Positions 39,302 to 49,450 of a stretch of 64,000 nt of DNA are shown here, in pieces. Below the pieces are notes generated by a model, which saw nothing but the letters and a program-made list of their open reading frames with translations, was not told where the DNA came from and did not search any database. Numbering within the stretch: the stretch's first letter is position 1; the number at the start of each line of letters is the position of its first letter. The stretch lies in the NCBI RefSeq assembly GCF_914271545.1, contig NZ_CAJZAH010000002.1:868001-932000 (forward strand). The letters are read 5' to 3'. Source of the DNA: Cupriavidus respiraculi (GTDB lineage Bacteria > Pseudomonadota > Gammaproteobacteria > Burkholderiales > Burkholderiaceae). The position numbers and the translations under genes are program-made.

Positions 39302-39426
39302 GGCCGCCATTGTAACGGCTCACACCGCAGCGAGCGGCCTCCTTTCCGTAACCGCATGTGTGTGGCGCCCGCGCGCGATACGCCGAAAGAGCCGCCGGCA
39401 AGGCCCGGATCGCGGCCCGAAACGGC

Positions 39427-39432
39427 TATAAT
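39427..39432 (+). promoter_or_regulatory. Probable -10 of trhO
   Basis: Consensus TATAAT in the 191-bp gap between the dnaE start and the trhO start, 61 bp before the ATG. No -35 match stands out. Confidence 0.45.
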
Positions 39433-39492
39433 TTCGCCTTTCCAATCAGGCAGTTACTGCGCGCTTCACCGCGCAGGCCAGGCTCGCGGCAC

Positions 39493-40341
39493 ATGCAGAT
39501 CGTCAATATTTCCGCCTATCTCTTCGTCACGCTCGACGATATCGAAACCCTGCGACCCGCGATGCGCACGCGGTGCGAGGCGCTGGGTCTGAAGGGCACG
39601 ATCCTGCTGGCCCCCGAAGGGATCAATCTGTTCCTCGCCGGCACGCGCGAGGCCATCGACGGCTTCGTCGCGTGGCTGCGCGACGATCCGCGTTTTGCCG
39701 CCATCGAGCCAAAGGAAAGCCTGTCGGACACGCAGCCCTTCAAGCGCATGCTGGTGCGCCAGAAGAAGGAAATCATCACGATGAAGATGCCGCTGATCCG
39801 GCCCGAGGAAGGACGCGCGCCGTCGGTGCGGCCCGTGGACCTGAAGCGGTGGCTGGACCAAGGGCACGACGACGAGGGCCGGCCGGTGGTGATGCTGGAC
39901 ACGCGCAATGCCTTCGAGGTCGCGGTCGGCACGTTCGAGCAGGCGGTGGACTACGACATCGCCAAGTTCAGCGATTTCCCGCCCGCGGTGGCGGCGCGCC
40001 GCGCAGAGTTCGAAGGCAAGACCGTGGTGTCGTTCTGCACTGGCGGCATCCGCTGCGAAAAGGCCGCCATCCATATGCACCAGGCCGGCATCGAGAACGT
40101 GTACCAGCTCGAGGGCGGCATCCTGAAGTACTTCGAGGAAGTGGGCGGCAGCCACTACCGCGGCGACTGCTTCGTCTTCGACTACCGTACGGCGCTGAAT
40201 CCCGAACTGCTGCCGGCGGGGCCCAAGCAGTGCTTCGCCTGCCGTGCGGTGGTCACGCCGGAGGAACAGCAGCGTCCCGAATACGTGGTGGGCAAGAGCT
40301 GCCCGCACTGCCACGCGGGGCAGCAGGCCACGGCAGCCTGA
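39493..40341 (+). CDS. trhO: tRNA uridine(34) hydroxylase
   Basis: 282 residues, YceA/TrhO family with a rhodanese domain. It hydroxylates U34 of tRNAs with O2, the first step to cmo5U/mo5U. Seen: [21 protein letters not shown] near 25-45 (in part), catalytic Cys in [18 protein letters not shown] near 182, [16 protein letters not shown] near 203. The C-terminus has a Cys2-Cys2 pair (CFAC, CPHC) that may bind zinc. Convergent with the Nudix gene. Confidence 0.93.
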   Translation: MQIVNISAYLFVTLDDIETLRPAMRTRCEALGLKGTILLAPEGINLFLAGTREAIDGFVAWLRDDPRFAAIEPKESLSDTQPFKRMLVRQKKEIITMKMPLIRPEEGRAPSVRPVDLKRWLDQGHDDEGRPVVMLDTRNAFEVAVGTFEQAVDYDIAKFSDFPPAVAARRAEFEGKTVVSFCTGGIRCEKAAIHMHQAGIENVYQLEGGILKYFEEVGGSHYRGDCFVFDYRTALNPELLPAGPKQCFACRAVVTPEEQQRPEYVVGKSCPHCHAGQQATAA

Positions 40342-40359
40342 CTGCGCGCTGGCAGCCGG

Positions 40360-41040
40360 TCAGGCCGCCAGCAGGTGATACAGGTTGCGCAGCATGCCGG
40401 CGGTGGCGCCCCAGATAAAGCGATGCCCGCCGTCCTCGCGCGGGAACGGCATGGCGTAGAACAGCCGCTCGCCGTCGATCCAGCGGAACAGGCGCCGCTC
40501 GTGCCGCGACGGGTCCATCAGGAAGGCCAGTGGCACCTCGAACACATCGGCCACTTCCCGCACATCGGGCCGCAGCACGAAGCCATCGCGCACCAGCGCC
40601 ACCACGGGGCTGACGTGAAAGCCCGTCCCGGTGATGTAGTCCGGCAACGCGCCCAGCACCTCGATAAAGCTGCGGTGCAGGCCGACCTCCTCCTCCGTTT
40701 CCCGCAAGGCCGTCTCGACGCGGTTCGCGTCCGTCTCCTCCCACCGCCCGCCCGGAAAGCTGATCTGGCCGGCGTGGGCCGTCAGGTTGGCGTTGCGCTG
40801 CGTGAGCAGCACAGTCAGCCCGTCCTCGCGTTCGACGAGCGGAATCAGCACCGCCGCGTCGCGCAACGCCATGCTGCGGTCGTACAGCTTCGATTCGTCC
40901 GTCAGCTCGGGCGCCCAGGCCGGGGGCGAGCGGAAGCGATGGCGGATGAAGTCCGGCTGCAGCCGCGGTTCGCCCAGTGGCGGCCGCTGCGAGTCGACGG
41001 AGAGAACGGGAAGTGATTCGGGGTCGAAGACGGGACGCAT
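40360..41040 (-). CDS. CoA pyrophosphatase, Nudix family
   Basis: 226 residues. The NudL/YeaB-type signature LLTQRNANLTAHAGQISFPGG (near 80-100, in part) runs into the Nudix box with ALRETEEEVGL. It cleaves CoA or oxidised CoA to 4'-phosphopantetheine and 3',5'-ADP. The ATG at 41040 is preferred to one 33 bp upstream because the family starts here (MRPVFDPESLP). It ends 18 bp from trhO. Confidence 0.9.
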   Translation of the reverse strand: MRPVFDPESLPVLSVDSQRPPLGEPRLQPDFIRHRFRSPPAWAPELTDESKLYDRSMALRDAAVLIPLVEREDGLTVLLTQRNANLTAHAGQISFPGGRWEETDANRVETALRETEEEVGLHRSFIEVLGALPDYITGTGFHVSPVVALVRDGFVLRPDVREVADVFEVPLAFLMDPSRHERRLFRWIDGERLFYAMPFPREDGGHRFIWGATAGMLRNLYHLLAA

Positions 41041-41101
41041 AACGGCAAAGTATGACAGAAGCCCGATAGACAAGCCGGCGCATACGGTCTGGCCGCATCA
41101 A

Positions 41102-41133
41102 GCAAAAAGGGCACCCGAAGGTGCCCTTTTTGC
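41102..41133. terminator. Terminator of the rpsP operon
   Basis: GCAAAAAGGGCACC, loop CGAA, GGTGCCCTTTTTGC: a 14-bp stem with A- and T-tracts, so it works both ways. It ends rpsP-rimM-trmD-rplS, with rplS ending at 41171. Confidence 0.95.
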
Positions 41134-41170
41134 GCAGCGACGACCGGCGAACCGGTCATCCAGCCTTGGC

Positions 41171-41566
41171 TTACTCCGCCGCGGCGGCCTTGGCAGGCGC
41201 GGCCTTGTACGCCAGCTTTTCCTTGATCCGCGCGGACTTGCCCGAACGCTGACGCAGGTAGTACAGCTTGGCGCGGCGCACGTCGCCACGGCGCTTCACT
41301 TCGATGCCGGCGATCAGCGGCGAGTACAGCTGGAACGTACGCTCCACGCCTTCACCCGACGAGATCTTGCGCACGATGAAGGACGAGTTCAGGCCGCGAT
41401 TGCGCTTGGCGATCACGACACCTTCGTACGCCTGGACGCGCTTGCGGTTACCTTCGACCACATTCACGCTGACGATCACGGTGTCGCCGGGTGCGAATGC
41501 GGGGATGGTCTTGTTCGCGGTCAGACGCGCGATCTCTTCCTTCTCGATCTGCTCGATGATGTTCAT
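41171..41566 (-). CDS. rplS: Ribosomal protein bL19
   Basis: 131 residues. Core matches the L19 family: [15 protein letters not shown] at the start, [20 protein letters not shown] near 49-68 and [17 protein letters not shown] near 94. The last dozen residues are Ala/Lys-rich, an extension seen in relatives. AAGGAGAAAACG precedes the ATG. Last gene of its operon. Confidence 0.97.
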   Translation of the reverse strand: MNIIEQIEKEEIARLTANKTIPAFAPGDTVIVSVNVVEGNRKRVQAYEGVVIAKRNRGLNSSFIVRKISSGEGVERTFQLYSPLIAGIEVKRRGDVRRAKLYYLRQRSGKSARIKEKLAYKAAPAKAAAAE

Positions 41567-41636
41567 CGTTTTCTCCTTGACCATCATGCCGGCGTTGTGT
41601 GCCCAGGTCTTCCTGGCCCCGGCAGAGGATGGGGTT

Positions 41637-42419
41637 TCAACCGGCGGGAGCGAACTCCCGCCCTTCTTTCGCCAACCATTCCGACAAGAATTTCTCGTCG
41701 GCACGAGATAGCAAACCTTGACTGCGCGCCGCCACGATCAGATCGGGCCGCTTCTTGGCAGTGTTGACGAGCGCCTGCTGGCGCCGCCATTTTTCAATCT
41801 CGGCATGATGGCCACCGAGCAGGATGTCGGGGACCCGTACGCCTTCGTATTCTTCCGGCCGCGTGTAGTGCGGACAGTCCAGCAGGCCATTGACGAAGCT
41901 GTCCTGCACCGCGGACTGGGCATCGCCCAGCACGCCCGGCAACAGCCGCACCACGGCATCGATCACCGCCATCGCGGGCAGCTCGCCGCCCGACAGCACG
42001 AAATCGCCGAGGCTGATTTCCTCGTCGACACGGCGGTCGATCAGCCGCTGGTCGATCGCCTCATACCGGCCGCACAGCAGCACCAGACTCGGCTTGCGCG
42101 CCAGCTCCACCGCCTTGGCATGCGTGAGCGGCGCGCCCTGCGGCGACATCAACACCACGTGCGACGGCGCAGCCCCGGCTTCGGCCTGGGCCGCGCAAGC
42201 CGCGTCCAGCGCGTCTTCCAGCGGCCTCGCCAACATCACCATGCCAGGGCCGCCGCCGTAGGGGCGATCGTCGATGGTCCGGTAATTGTCGGTGGTGAAA
42301 TCTCGCGGATTCCAGGTACGCAACTGATAGCGCTGCTGCTTGGCCGCCCGGCTGGTGATACCCCAGTCGGTCAGGGCGCGAAACATCTCGGGAAACAGCG
42401 TGATTACATCGAACTGCAT
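41637..42419 (-). CDS. trmD: tRNA (guanine37-N1)-methyltransferase
   Basis: 260 residues, SPOUT fold. Makes m1G37 in tRNAs that read C-starting codons and prevents frameshifts. Seen: [11 protein letters not shown] at the start, [19 protein letters not shown] near 58-76, [17 protein letters not shown] near 110, [16 protein letters not shown] near 138. GAGAAGGGGAAGCGG before the ATG contains the ribosome site. rplS follows after 70 bp. Confidence 0.97.
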   Translation of the reverse strand: MQFDVITLFPEMFRALTDWGITSRAAKQQRYQLRTWNPRDFTTDNYRTIDDRPYGGGPGMVMLARPLEDALDAACAAQAEAGAAPSHVVLMSPQGAPLTHAKAVELARKPSLVLLCGRYEAIDQRLIDRRVDEEISLGDFVLSGGELPAMAVIDAVVRLLPGVLGDAQSAVQDSFVNGLLDCPHYTRPEEYEGVRVPDILLGGHHAEIEKWRRQQALVNTAKKRPDLIVAARSQGLLSRADEKFLSEWLAKEGREFAPAG

Positions 42420-42441
42420 CCGCTTCCCCTTCTCCACGGCC

Positions 42442-43125
42442 TCAGTAGTCCAGCCCCCAGTCCACCACGATCTTCTTGCCCGCGGTGTCCACGGTGCGCA
42501 GATACGCGTCGACGAAGGGGATCAGCCGCTCGTCGGCCTTGCCATCCGGCTGCACGTAGGCCACCTGCAATACCTGGTGCGCGCCGTTGTCGATCAGCCC
42601 GGACACTTCGCCGAGGCTCTCGCCCTGTTCGTTGAACACGGCGCAGCCGATCAGATCGACCCAGTAAAACTCGTTGTCGGCGGGCGCCGGGAAGTCCGCG
42701 CGCCGGATCCAGACGCGGCGGCCCTTCAGTGCCTCGGCCAGATTGCGGTCCGATATGCCCACCGCCTGCGCCACCACCGTGCCGCTATGCTCGCGCGACT
42801 GGGCGATCTTCACGCTCAGCGCCTCGGGCTGCCCGGATCCGGCAGCCTGCACGCCGGTGCGCGGGGGCATCAACAGCCACCAGCGGCCCGCATTCAGCAG
42901 CCCGCCCGCGTCGTCGGCATGCGGCTGGACCTTGATCCACCCGCGAATGCCATAAGCCGCGCCGACATAGCCCACCTCGACCAAATCGTCGGGCAGGCCC
43001 TCCGTGCAGACAACGGCCGCCGGAAACTTCGCGACCTGCTTCGGCGTGGCGCGCGTGGACGCGGGCGGCACATTCAATGGCCGCCTGTTCACGGCACCCG
43101 GCTTGTCGCTCGGCTTTTCGCTCAC
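42442..43125 (-). CDS. rimM: Ribosome maturation factor RimM
   Basis: 227 residues, longer than E. coli RimM (182) because of a basic N-terminal tail of about 45 residues. RimM barrel: [19 protein letters not shown] near 48-66; PRC barrel: [19 protein letters not shown] near 155-173; end [14 protein letters not shown]. It binds uS19 and helps 30S assembly. 62 bp after rpsP, 22 bp before trmD. Confidence 0.95.
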   Translation of the reverse strand: MSEKPSDKPGAVNRRPLNVPPASTRATPKQVAKFPAAVVCTEGLPDDLVEVGYVGAAYGIRGWIKVQPHADDAGGLLNAGRWWLLMPPRTGVQAAGSGQPEALSVKIAQSREHSGTVVAQAVGISDRNLAEALKGRRVWIRRADFPAPADNEFYWVDLIGCAVFNEQGESLGEVSGLIDNGAHQVLQVAYVQPDGKADERLIPFVDAYLRTVDTAGKKIVVDWGLDY

Positions 43126-43187
43126 GTAGCGCTATCGCACTTCAACCGGCATCGGCCACATCGCGCCGCTGCCAGTGGGGATGCCAA

Positions 43188-43442
43188 TCAGGCGGCGGCC
43201 TTGGCGGCGCCTTGCTTGACCAGGCGAGCCACGGTCGGCGACAGCTGCGCGCCAACGCCTTGCCAGTAGGTCAGGCGGTCTTGCGCCAGGCGCAGGCCTT
43301 CTTCGGATTCCGAAGCGAGCGGGTTGTAGAAGCCAATACGCTCGATGAAACGGCCATCGCGACGGTTACGCGAATCGGCTGCAACGATATTGAAGAACGG
43401 GCGCTTCTTGCTGCCACCACGAGCCAGACGGATTACGACCAT
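43188..43442 (-). CDS. rpsP: Ribosomal protein bS16
   Basis: 84 residues, family length. Start [20 protein letters not shown] and the middle [13 protein letters not shown] are nearly invariant. First gene of rpsP-rimM-trmD-rplS; its promoter lies in the next 80 bp upstream. Confidence 0.97.
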   Translation of the reverse strand: MVVIRLARGGSKKRPFFNIVAADSRNRRDGRFIERIGFYNPLASESEEGLRLAQDRLTYWQGVGAQLSPTVARLVKQGAAKAAA

Positions 43443-43488
43443 GGGATTGATTCCTCAGAAAACTTGGTGTTCGAACACGAAACGCGAG

Positions 43489-43517
43489 AGTATAGCCCAA
43501 TACCCGAGCCCAAACAA
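43489..43517 (-). promoter_or_regulatory. Promoter of the rpsP operon
   Basis: Read on the minus strand: TTGTTT (43517-43512), 17-bp spacer, TATACT (43494-43489), about 47 bp before the rpsP start. Good spacing makes it one of the better promoters in the window. Confidence 0.65.
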
Positions 43518-43586
43518 ACACTTAGGGTGGTTGACGCGTCGTGACGCCGCGGGCATCGTGGCGAAAACCCCAATGGAGAAGAAACC

Positions 43587-44705
<1,119 letters not shown>

Positions 44706-44765
44706 CCGGGCCGTGCCCGAGGCCCGTTGACGGTGCGCCAGGGCCACGCCGGCGGGCGAAACAAT

Positions 44766-44783
44766 CCGTTACACCGGTAACGG
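44766..44783. promoter_or_regulatory. Palindrome CCGTTAC-ACCG-GTAACGG
   Basis: Perfect 7-bp inverted repeat with a 4-bp centre, extended imperfectly by AAT/ATT on the outside, in the 163-bp gap before the 134-residue protein gene. It looks like an operator for a dimeric regulator or a small hairpin. Confidence 0.4.
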
Positions 44784-44868
44784 GATTGGCATAGGCTCCC
44801 CAAATAGCGGTAAGTACCATGGTCGAAATCGCCACAACGAACAACACGCGACAGGACCTGGATTCCGC

Positions 44869-45273
44869 ATGCTTTTCCGCTCTCCCCTGCGCGACATGGT
44901 GGCTGGCGTACTGCTGGCCGCGTCGCTGCTGGTCCTGACGGCCGGCAGCCACGCACAAGTCGCCCTCTGGAAACAAGGCAACGCCGGCGGCGTCATGCCG
45001 GCCACCGAGCGCCTGTCGGAAAGCGATATCAAACCCATCGTCATGCGAACGCAGAGCGCGGACCATGTCCGCGCTCAGATAGAGCGCATGGAAGCCCGCG
45101 CCCGCGCCGACGATCGGCTCAGCGGCCGCGGCGTCCCTTCCCAGCCACTGCGCAACGATGAACGGGGCAGGCCGGCCGAACGCGACAACCAGGCCGACAA
45201 TGCCCGCCCCGAGGCGCGCCAGAGCCACGCCGGCCCCGGCTGGCAGGCGCGGGAACGCGAAGGCGTACGCTGA
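44869..45273 (+). CDS. Hypothetical periplasmic protein
   Basis: 134 residues. Signal peptide 1-29 (MVAGVLLAASLLVL core, SHA cleavage). The mature part is short, charged and probably disordered beyond residue 85 (Arg, Asp, Asn, Glu rich: RNDERGRPAERDNQADN). I know no family. Start chosen for the signal peptide. It is followed by a small membrane protein gene. Confidence 0.65.
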   Translation: MLFRSPLRDMVAGVLLAASLLVLTAGSHAQVALWKQGNAGGVMPATERLSESDIKPIVMRTQSADHVRAQIERMEARARADDRLSGRGVPSQPLRNDERGRPAERDNQADNARPEARQSHAGPGWQAREREGVR

Positions 45274-45506
45274 TCCGGGCGCCCGCTCGGCGGGAGACGT
45301 GCCGGAACTTGCCCAATTGGTCAGGAGTCGAAAAGTCGTGGCTCCGGTTCGCCGGACCATACTGGCTGCCGCCCGGCGCTGACCGGTGATCAGCAGCGTG
45401 CCGTCGTGCGCAGACGGCAGACGCGTACTGACATGCCTCTCCCCGGCACCTTCTGTATTGCCCCGGCGACGGGCGCGGCCTCCGTTCCCCAACCAACGAG
45501 GTCCTT

Positions 45507-45662
45507 ATGTTCTCCCTATTTTCCGATCTGGCCCGTCACGCCGGTCAACTGACGCTGGCCGTGCTGTTCATGGCGCTGCTGTCCATGGTGCTTTACGGCG
45601 AAACCACCGCCGGCGAACACGCCAAATCCCTGTTCAGCCTGTTCTCCACCGCGCCCCGATGA
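45507..45662 (+). CDS. Small membrane protein, 51 residues
   Basis: ATG to TGA, 51 residues: a polar N-terminus (MFSLFSDLARHAGQ), one membrane helix around residues 15-31 (LTLAVLFMALLSMVLYG), then a short polar end with FSLFSTAPR. ACGAGG lies about 6 bp before the ATG. Third-position GC and clean borders support coding. The 233-bp gap ahead (45274-45506) holds only a 7-bp hairpin (TGCCGTC at 45399, GACGGCA at 45413). No family known. Confidence 0.6.
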   Translation: MFSLFSDLARHAGQLTLAVLFMALLSMVLYGETTAGEHAKSLFSLFSTAPR

Positions 45663-45813
45663 CGCATTCCGGACGTTGCTGCAAGACATTGCGCGTTTTG
45701 CACCAGCGCCCTGGCTGCGGGCACGGCCTGACGGTCCGATACACGAACCGCCACCGGTCCTTGCACGGGCAGCCCATGTCTCGCAAGCGGCCCGTCGCTC
45801 ATGGGTGACGGCG

Positions 45814-45901
45814 TACAATGGCGGCGTCGCGGGCCATACGCTCGCGTGCCCGCCGCTTTCCACGGTTTCACACCCATCGCCGGCGCCTTGCCGGCGTTTT
45901 T
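45814..45901 (+). promoter_or_regulatory. Leader of the TM2 gene: -10 box and terminator-like hairpin
   Basis: TACAAT at 45814-45819 is a likely -10. About 55 bp on, CGCCGGC (45878-45884) pairs with GCCGGCG (45890-45896), followed by five T residues (45897-45901). The TM2 ATG is 15 bp later. Such an intrinsic terminator inside the leader could attenuate the gene or end a short RNA of about 75 nt. Confidence 0.5.
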
Positions 45902-45915
45902 CATTGCTACCGCAC

Positions 45916-46404
45916 ATGTCCGCTACCGCCTCCGCCCCCGCTCGCCCTGCCCGCCCAGCCGCGTCTGGCCGCAAATCGAAATTGCTGACGGTGGCCCTGG
46001 CTTTTCTGTTCGGCTCGCTGGGCGCGCATCGCTTCTATCTTGGCGGCGCGGGCGACAAGTACGCGTGGCTCCATCTGCTCGCCACGCTCGCCGGCGCGAT
46101 TGGCATCGCCTCGATGGTGGTCGGCGCCGGCGCTCCGGCATTGAACTGGACGTTCGCCGTAGCAGGCGGCACCTCGCTGATCAGCGCCTTTCTTGCCGCG
46201 ATCGTCTATGGCCTGCGGCCGGACGACAAATGGGATGCCCGCTTCAATCCGCAGGGCCGGCCGACGCGGTCGGGCTGGCCGGTGGTCATCCTGGTGATTC
46301 TGTCGCTGCTGATCGGCACGGGCCTGCTGATGGCGGGCCTGGCGATCAGCTTTCAGACCTTCTTCGAATCGCAGGTCGAAGCGGCGCGCGAACTGTCGCA
46401 GTGA
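45916..46404 (+). CDS. TM2-domain membrane protein
   Basis: 162 residues. After an Ala/Pro/Arg-rich tail of 20 residues, the TM2 signature KLLTVALAFLFGSLGAHRFYLGG (in part; GxxGxHRFYLG) lies near 22-44. Two more hydrophobic pairs follow (60-100 and 120-150). Function of TM2 proteins in bacteria is unknown. No clear ribosome site is seen between the leader hairpin and the ATG. Confidence 0.83.
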   Translation: MSATASAPARPARPAASGRKSKLLTVALAFLFGSLGAHRFYLGGAGDKYAWLHLLATLAGAIGIASMVVGAGAPALNWTFAVAGGTSLISAFLAAIVYGLRPDDKWDARFNPQGRPTRSGWPVVILVILSLLIGTGLLMAGLAISFQTFFESQVEAARELSQ

Positions 46405-46556
46405 AGGCCGCCGCACCCGGCCTGCAGTTCCGGTTCGGCAAGCCCGCGCTTATTTGACACACGTCATCCCACTGGGCCGACTGTGGACCATACTGTTGTC
46501 ACTGCCCGCGCGCGGCAAGGCGGCGGCGGGCCATGCGGTCACTGCCAGGAGTGGAG

Positions 46557-46793
46557 ATGAATACCCCAAGCTACGAGGTGGGCCGGCTCGCGGCCCTCAC
46601 GGTGCGGATGGTCCTTTCGTCCGGACTGTCGCGCGACGAAGCAAGCGCCGCGCTGAGATTGGCGCGAACGATGATCGAGGACGACAACGAAGCCGGCACG
46701 GCGAAGGACGACCGGAAGATACCGCGGCCGATGTATGCAACCCCGGCGGCCGCGGATCGCGGCGCCGGCACCATGTCCACACCGCGCGGCTGA
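46557..46793 (+). CDS. Hypothetical small protein, 78 residues
   Basis: 78 residues, soluble, helical N-terminal half (YEVGRLAALTVRMVLSSGLS, then DEASAALRLARTMIEDD) and a polar, Pro/Ala-rich end. AGGAGTGGAG lies before the ATG. No family recognised; the N-terminal half resembles a short helical hairpin. It converges on phaZ, 18 bp away. Confidence 0.62.
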   Translation: MNTPSYEVGRLAALTVRMVLSSGLSRDEASAALRLARTMIEDDNEAGTAKDDRKIPRPMYATPAAADRGAGTMSTPRG

Positions 46794-46811
46794 GCCGCGC
46801 CGCATCCCATA

Positions 46812-48047
46812 CTATGCCTGCGGCTCCGTGGCGGCCATCCAGCCTCGTACGACAGGATGGACCTTGTTCCGCCACGGATCGCCGCTGAACAACCCGTAGT
46901 GATCGCACCCCGGCACCGTCACGCGCCGTCTGCGCGCCAGCGGCAGGCCGGTGCAAAGCCCGTGCGCGGCGTGGGTCTGCCCCGCCCCGGAAATATCGTC
47001 GAGTTGTCCTTCGATCGTCAGCAGCGCGGTGCGGCGCAGGCATTCCGGCCGCACGGCCTGACCGGCGACCGACCACGTGCCCCTCGCCGGCAGCATCTGC
47101 TGGAACACCACGCGGAGCGTGTCGAGAAAGAATTCGGCCGGCATGTCGAGCACCGCGCCATATTCCGCCACCGCGCGGTCGATGCCGCGCGCGGTCTCTG
47201 CATCGCATCGGGGGCGGCGATACAGGTAGTCGGCCATCAGCTTGAACTGCCGGTCCGGATGCGCGGCGACCAGTGACGGATATTGCAGGAAACCGGGATA
47301 CACCCTGCGCCCCGCGCCCGCATAGCCGGCCGGCACGGTACCGATGGCGCTGGCGTCCAGCCACGGCAGCCACATGCTGACCGCCATGCGGTTCAAAGCG
47401 GTTGGCGACAGCCGTGCGTCGACGGGGCCGCCGACCAGCGTGAGGCTGCGTGCCTCCTCCTCGCCGGCGTTCGCCAATCGCGAAACCGCCGCCAGGGCCG
47501 GCACGGTGGCCTGGCAAACGGCAATGACATCGAGCCTGGCGGCGCCAAGCTCGCGCATGAAGCGCTCCAGCAGCAGCACGAAGTCGTCGAGGCCAAACCG
47601 GCCGGCCGACACCGGGACGTCCCGGGCATCCATCCAGTCGGTGAGATAGACGTCGGTGTGCTGCAGCAGAGCCAGCACGGTGTCGCGCAGCAGTACGGCG
47701 CGGTGGCCCGCCAGCGGCGCGCACAGCAGTACACGCGGGCTGTCGGCGCCGACGACGGCCGGATCGCGCCGGAAGGCGAGCAGCTTGCAGAACGGCGTGT
47801 CGATGGCGACGGTCTGTTCCACCGCGACCGACTTTCCTTCCACCGCGACGCCGTGGATATCGAAGCCCGGCACGCCCAGCGCCTCCATGCCCTTCTGAAA
47901 CCACTGGTAATACTGCTCGAACTGCTGCCGTCTGCTCAGCAGCGAAAACGGATAGGGGGCGACCGCCCACGCCGCGTCGGCCGCCTGACCCCAGGCGGCA
48001 AAAGGATTGAACGTGGCGAGGTGGTTTGCGCGCGTGCCATGCCGCAT
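46812..48047 (-). CDS. phaZ: Intracellular polyhydroxybutyrate depolymerase
   Basis: 411 residues. Degrades stored PHB granules. The nucleophile elbow reads VCQATVP near residue 179 with Cys in place of the lipase Ser, as in PhaZ1 of Ralstonia eutropha. Asp is in EGQLDDISGAGQT near 350 and His in GCDHYGLFSGDPWR near 385. GGAGAGCCT precedes the ATG at 48047; an in-frame ATG 36 bp upstream lacks one. The neighbours are not PHB genes. Confidence 0.9.
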   Translation of the reverse strand: MRHGTRANHLATFNPFAAWGQAADAAWAVAPYPFSLLSRRQQFEQYYQWFQKGMEALGVPGFDIHGVAVEGKSVAVEQTVAIDTPFCKLLAFRRDPAVVGADSPRVLLCAPLAGHRAVLLRDTVLALLQHTDVYLTDWMDARDVPVSAGRFGLDDFVLLLERFMRELGAARLDVIAVCQATVPALAAVSRLANAGEEEARSLTLVGGPVDARLSPTALNRMAVSMWLPWLDASAIGTVPAGYAGAGRRVYPGFLQYPSLVAAHPDRQFKLMADYLYRRPRCDAETARGIDRAVAEYGAVLDMPAEFFLDTLRVVFQQMLPARGTWSVAGQAVRPECLRRTALLTIEGQLDDISGAGQTHAAHGLCTGLPLARRRRVTVPGCDHYGLFSGDPWRNKVHPVVRGWMAATEPQA

Positions 48048-48148
48048 AGGCTCTCCATGGGACGGCCGCGGACGCGGCTCCAATCCGCATTATGGATACC
48101 GGGGCGCGAGCGACCAAGCTTTGGGACTGGCGGAACAGGCCGTCGACA

Positions 48149-48164
48149 CTGTACATTCATACAG
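48149..48164 (+). promoter_or_regulatory. LexA (SOS) box
   Basis: CTGTACATTCATACAG has the full CTGT-N8-ACAG form of the gamma/beta-proteobacterial LexA site, with an AT-rich centre. It ends 29 bp before the ATG of the radical SAM gene, where a repressor would cover the promoter. Confidence 0.75.
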
Positions 48165-48193
48165 TACCAGCAGCCATTCCCGGACAGGCAAAG

Positions 48194-49279
48194 ATGTCGT
48201 CACTAATTCCCAAGTTTCACAAGGGCAGAGGCGCCCTGACCAGTTCGGAGTCCCGTTTCGAGGCCTGGTCGCGCGAAGCCGACGACGGGGCGTTGTCAGA
48301 ACTCGAGGAGCTCCATGGCGCCCGCGCCGCACCGAAGACTACGCTGGTGCTGGAAGACGCGCGGACGATCATCACCCGCAATCAGTCGCCCGATGTTCCC
48401 TTCGACCAATCGATCAACGCGTACCGCGGTTGCGAACATGGCTGCTCCTACTGCTTCGCGCGGCCCACGCATGCCTATCTCGGCCTCTCTCCCGGGCTCG
48501 ACTTCGAAACGAGGCTGTTCGCCAAGCCCAACGCCGCGCAGCTGCTCGCGCGGGAGCTGGGAAGAAAGTCGTATGTGCCCAGCGTCATTGCGATCGGCAC
48601 CAATACCGACCCGTACCAGCCCGTCGAACGCAAGCTTTGCATCACCAGGGAGATACTGGCCACGCTGGAGCGCTTCCAGCATCCGGTGGCGATCACCACC
48701 AAGTCCGCGCTGGTGACCCGGGATATCGACATCCTCGAAAGGATGGCGGCCAAAGGGCTCGCGCGGGTGTTCATGTCGGTGACAACGCTGGATGCCGACA
48801 TCGCGCGGAATATGGAACCCCGGGCCAGCACGCCCACGCGGCGGCTCGAAGCCATCCGGAAGCTGGCGGATGCGGGCATTCCCACGGGGGTGATCTTTGC
48901 CCCCGTCATCCCCGCGCTGACCGACTACGAACTCGAGAACATTCTGAAAGCGGCGTCGCAGGCCGGAGCGTCTTCGGCGGCCTACGTGCTGCTGCGGCTG
49001 CCACTGGAGGTACGCGACATTTTCGCGGAATGGCTGGAGCAACACTACCCGGGCCGCAAGAAGCACGTGTTGAGCGTGATCGAGAACATGCGTGACGGCA
49101 AACTCTACGACGCGCAATTCGGCACCCGCATGCGCGGGACCGGCATCTTCGCCGAACTGATCAGCCAGCGCTTCCGGCTCGCTTGCCAGAAATTCGGGCT
49201 CAACGCGGAACGGCCGCCGCTGCGCACGGATCTGTTCCGGCGCCCCGGGGAGGACAGTGGGCAAGGCGTGCTGTTCTAG
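48194..49279 (+). CDS. PA0069-family radical SAM protein (spore-photoproduct-lyase-like)
   Basis: 361 residues. Radical SAM cluster CEHGCSYC near residues 80-87, then IGTNTDPYQPVERKL near 137 and a TIM-barrel remainder with TRRLEAIRKLADAGIPTGV near 215. The family is related to spore photoproduct lyase and its reaction is unproven. The ATG at 48194 was chosen over one at 48092 because the LexA box lies between and because the family starts SxIPKFHKGRGA. SOS control suggests a part in DNA damage repair or its response. It is single. Confidence 0.87.
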   Translation: MSSLIPKFHKGRGALTSSESRFEAWSREADDGALSELEELHGARAAPKTTLVLEDARTIITRNQSPDVPFDQSINAYRGCEHGCSYCFARPTHAYLGLSPGLDFETRLFAKPNAAQLLARELGRKSYVPSVIAIGTNTDPYQPVERKLCITREILATLERFQHPVAITTKSALVTRDIDILERMAAKGLARVFMSVTTLDADIARNMEPRASTPTRRLEAIRKLADAGIPTGVIFAPVIPALTDYELENILKAASQAGASSAAYVLLRLPLEVRDIFAEWLEQHYPGRKKHVLSVIENMRDGKLYDAQFGTRMRGTGIFAELISQRFRLACQKFGLNAERPPLRTDLFRRPGEDSGQGVLF

Positions 49280-49450
49280 CGACCGCCATGCCCTCCCGCA
49301 GCCATCACGTCGCCGCGCCTATCGACCACCCCGCGGTCGAGCAGCACCCGCAGGCCCATCGGTTCGCCGAACTGCGGGCGATAGGCCGTCGCACGAAAGG
49401 TCCTGGCGCGTAGCCACAGGAAAGACGCCACGGCCGCCCGCGGTGCGCCG

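Noticed and set aside
36107-39592. Open frame of 1161 codons on the plus strand opposite dnaE
   Set aside because: It is the antisense shadow of dnaE. High GC at third positions removes stops from the opposite frame; the translated text is rich in His, Arg, Gln and Ala with no motifs.
46454-46494. TTGACA with CATACT as a promoter for the 78-residue protein gene
   Set aside because: The spacer would be 29 bp, far from the 16-18 bp needed.
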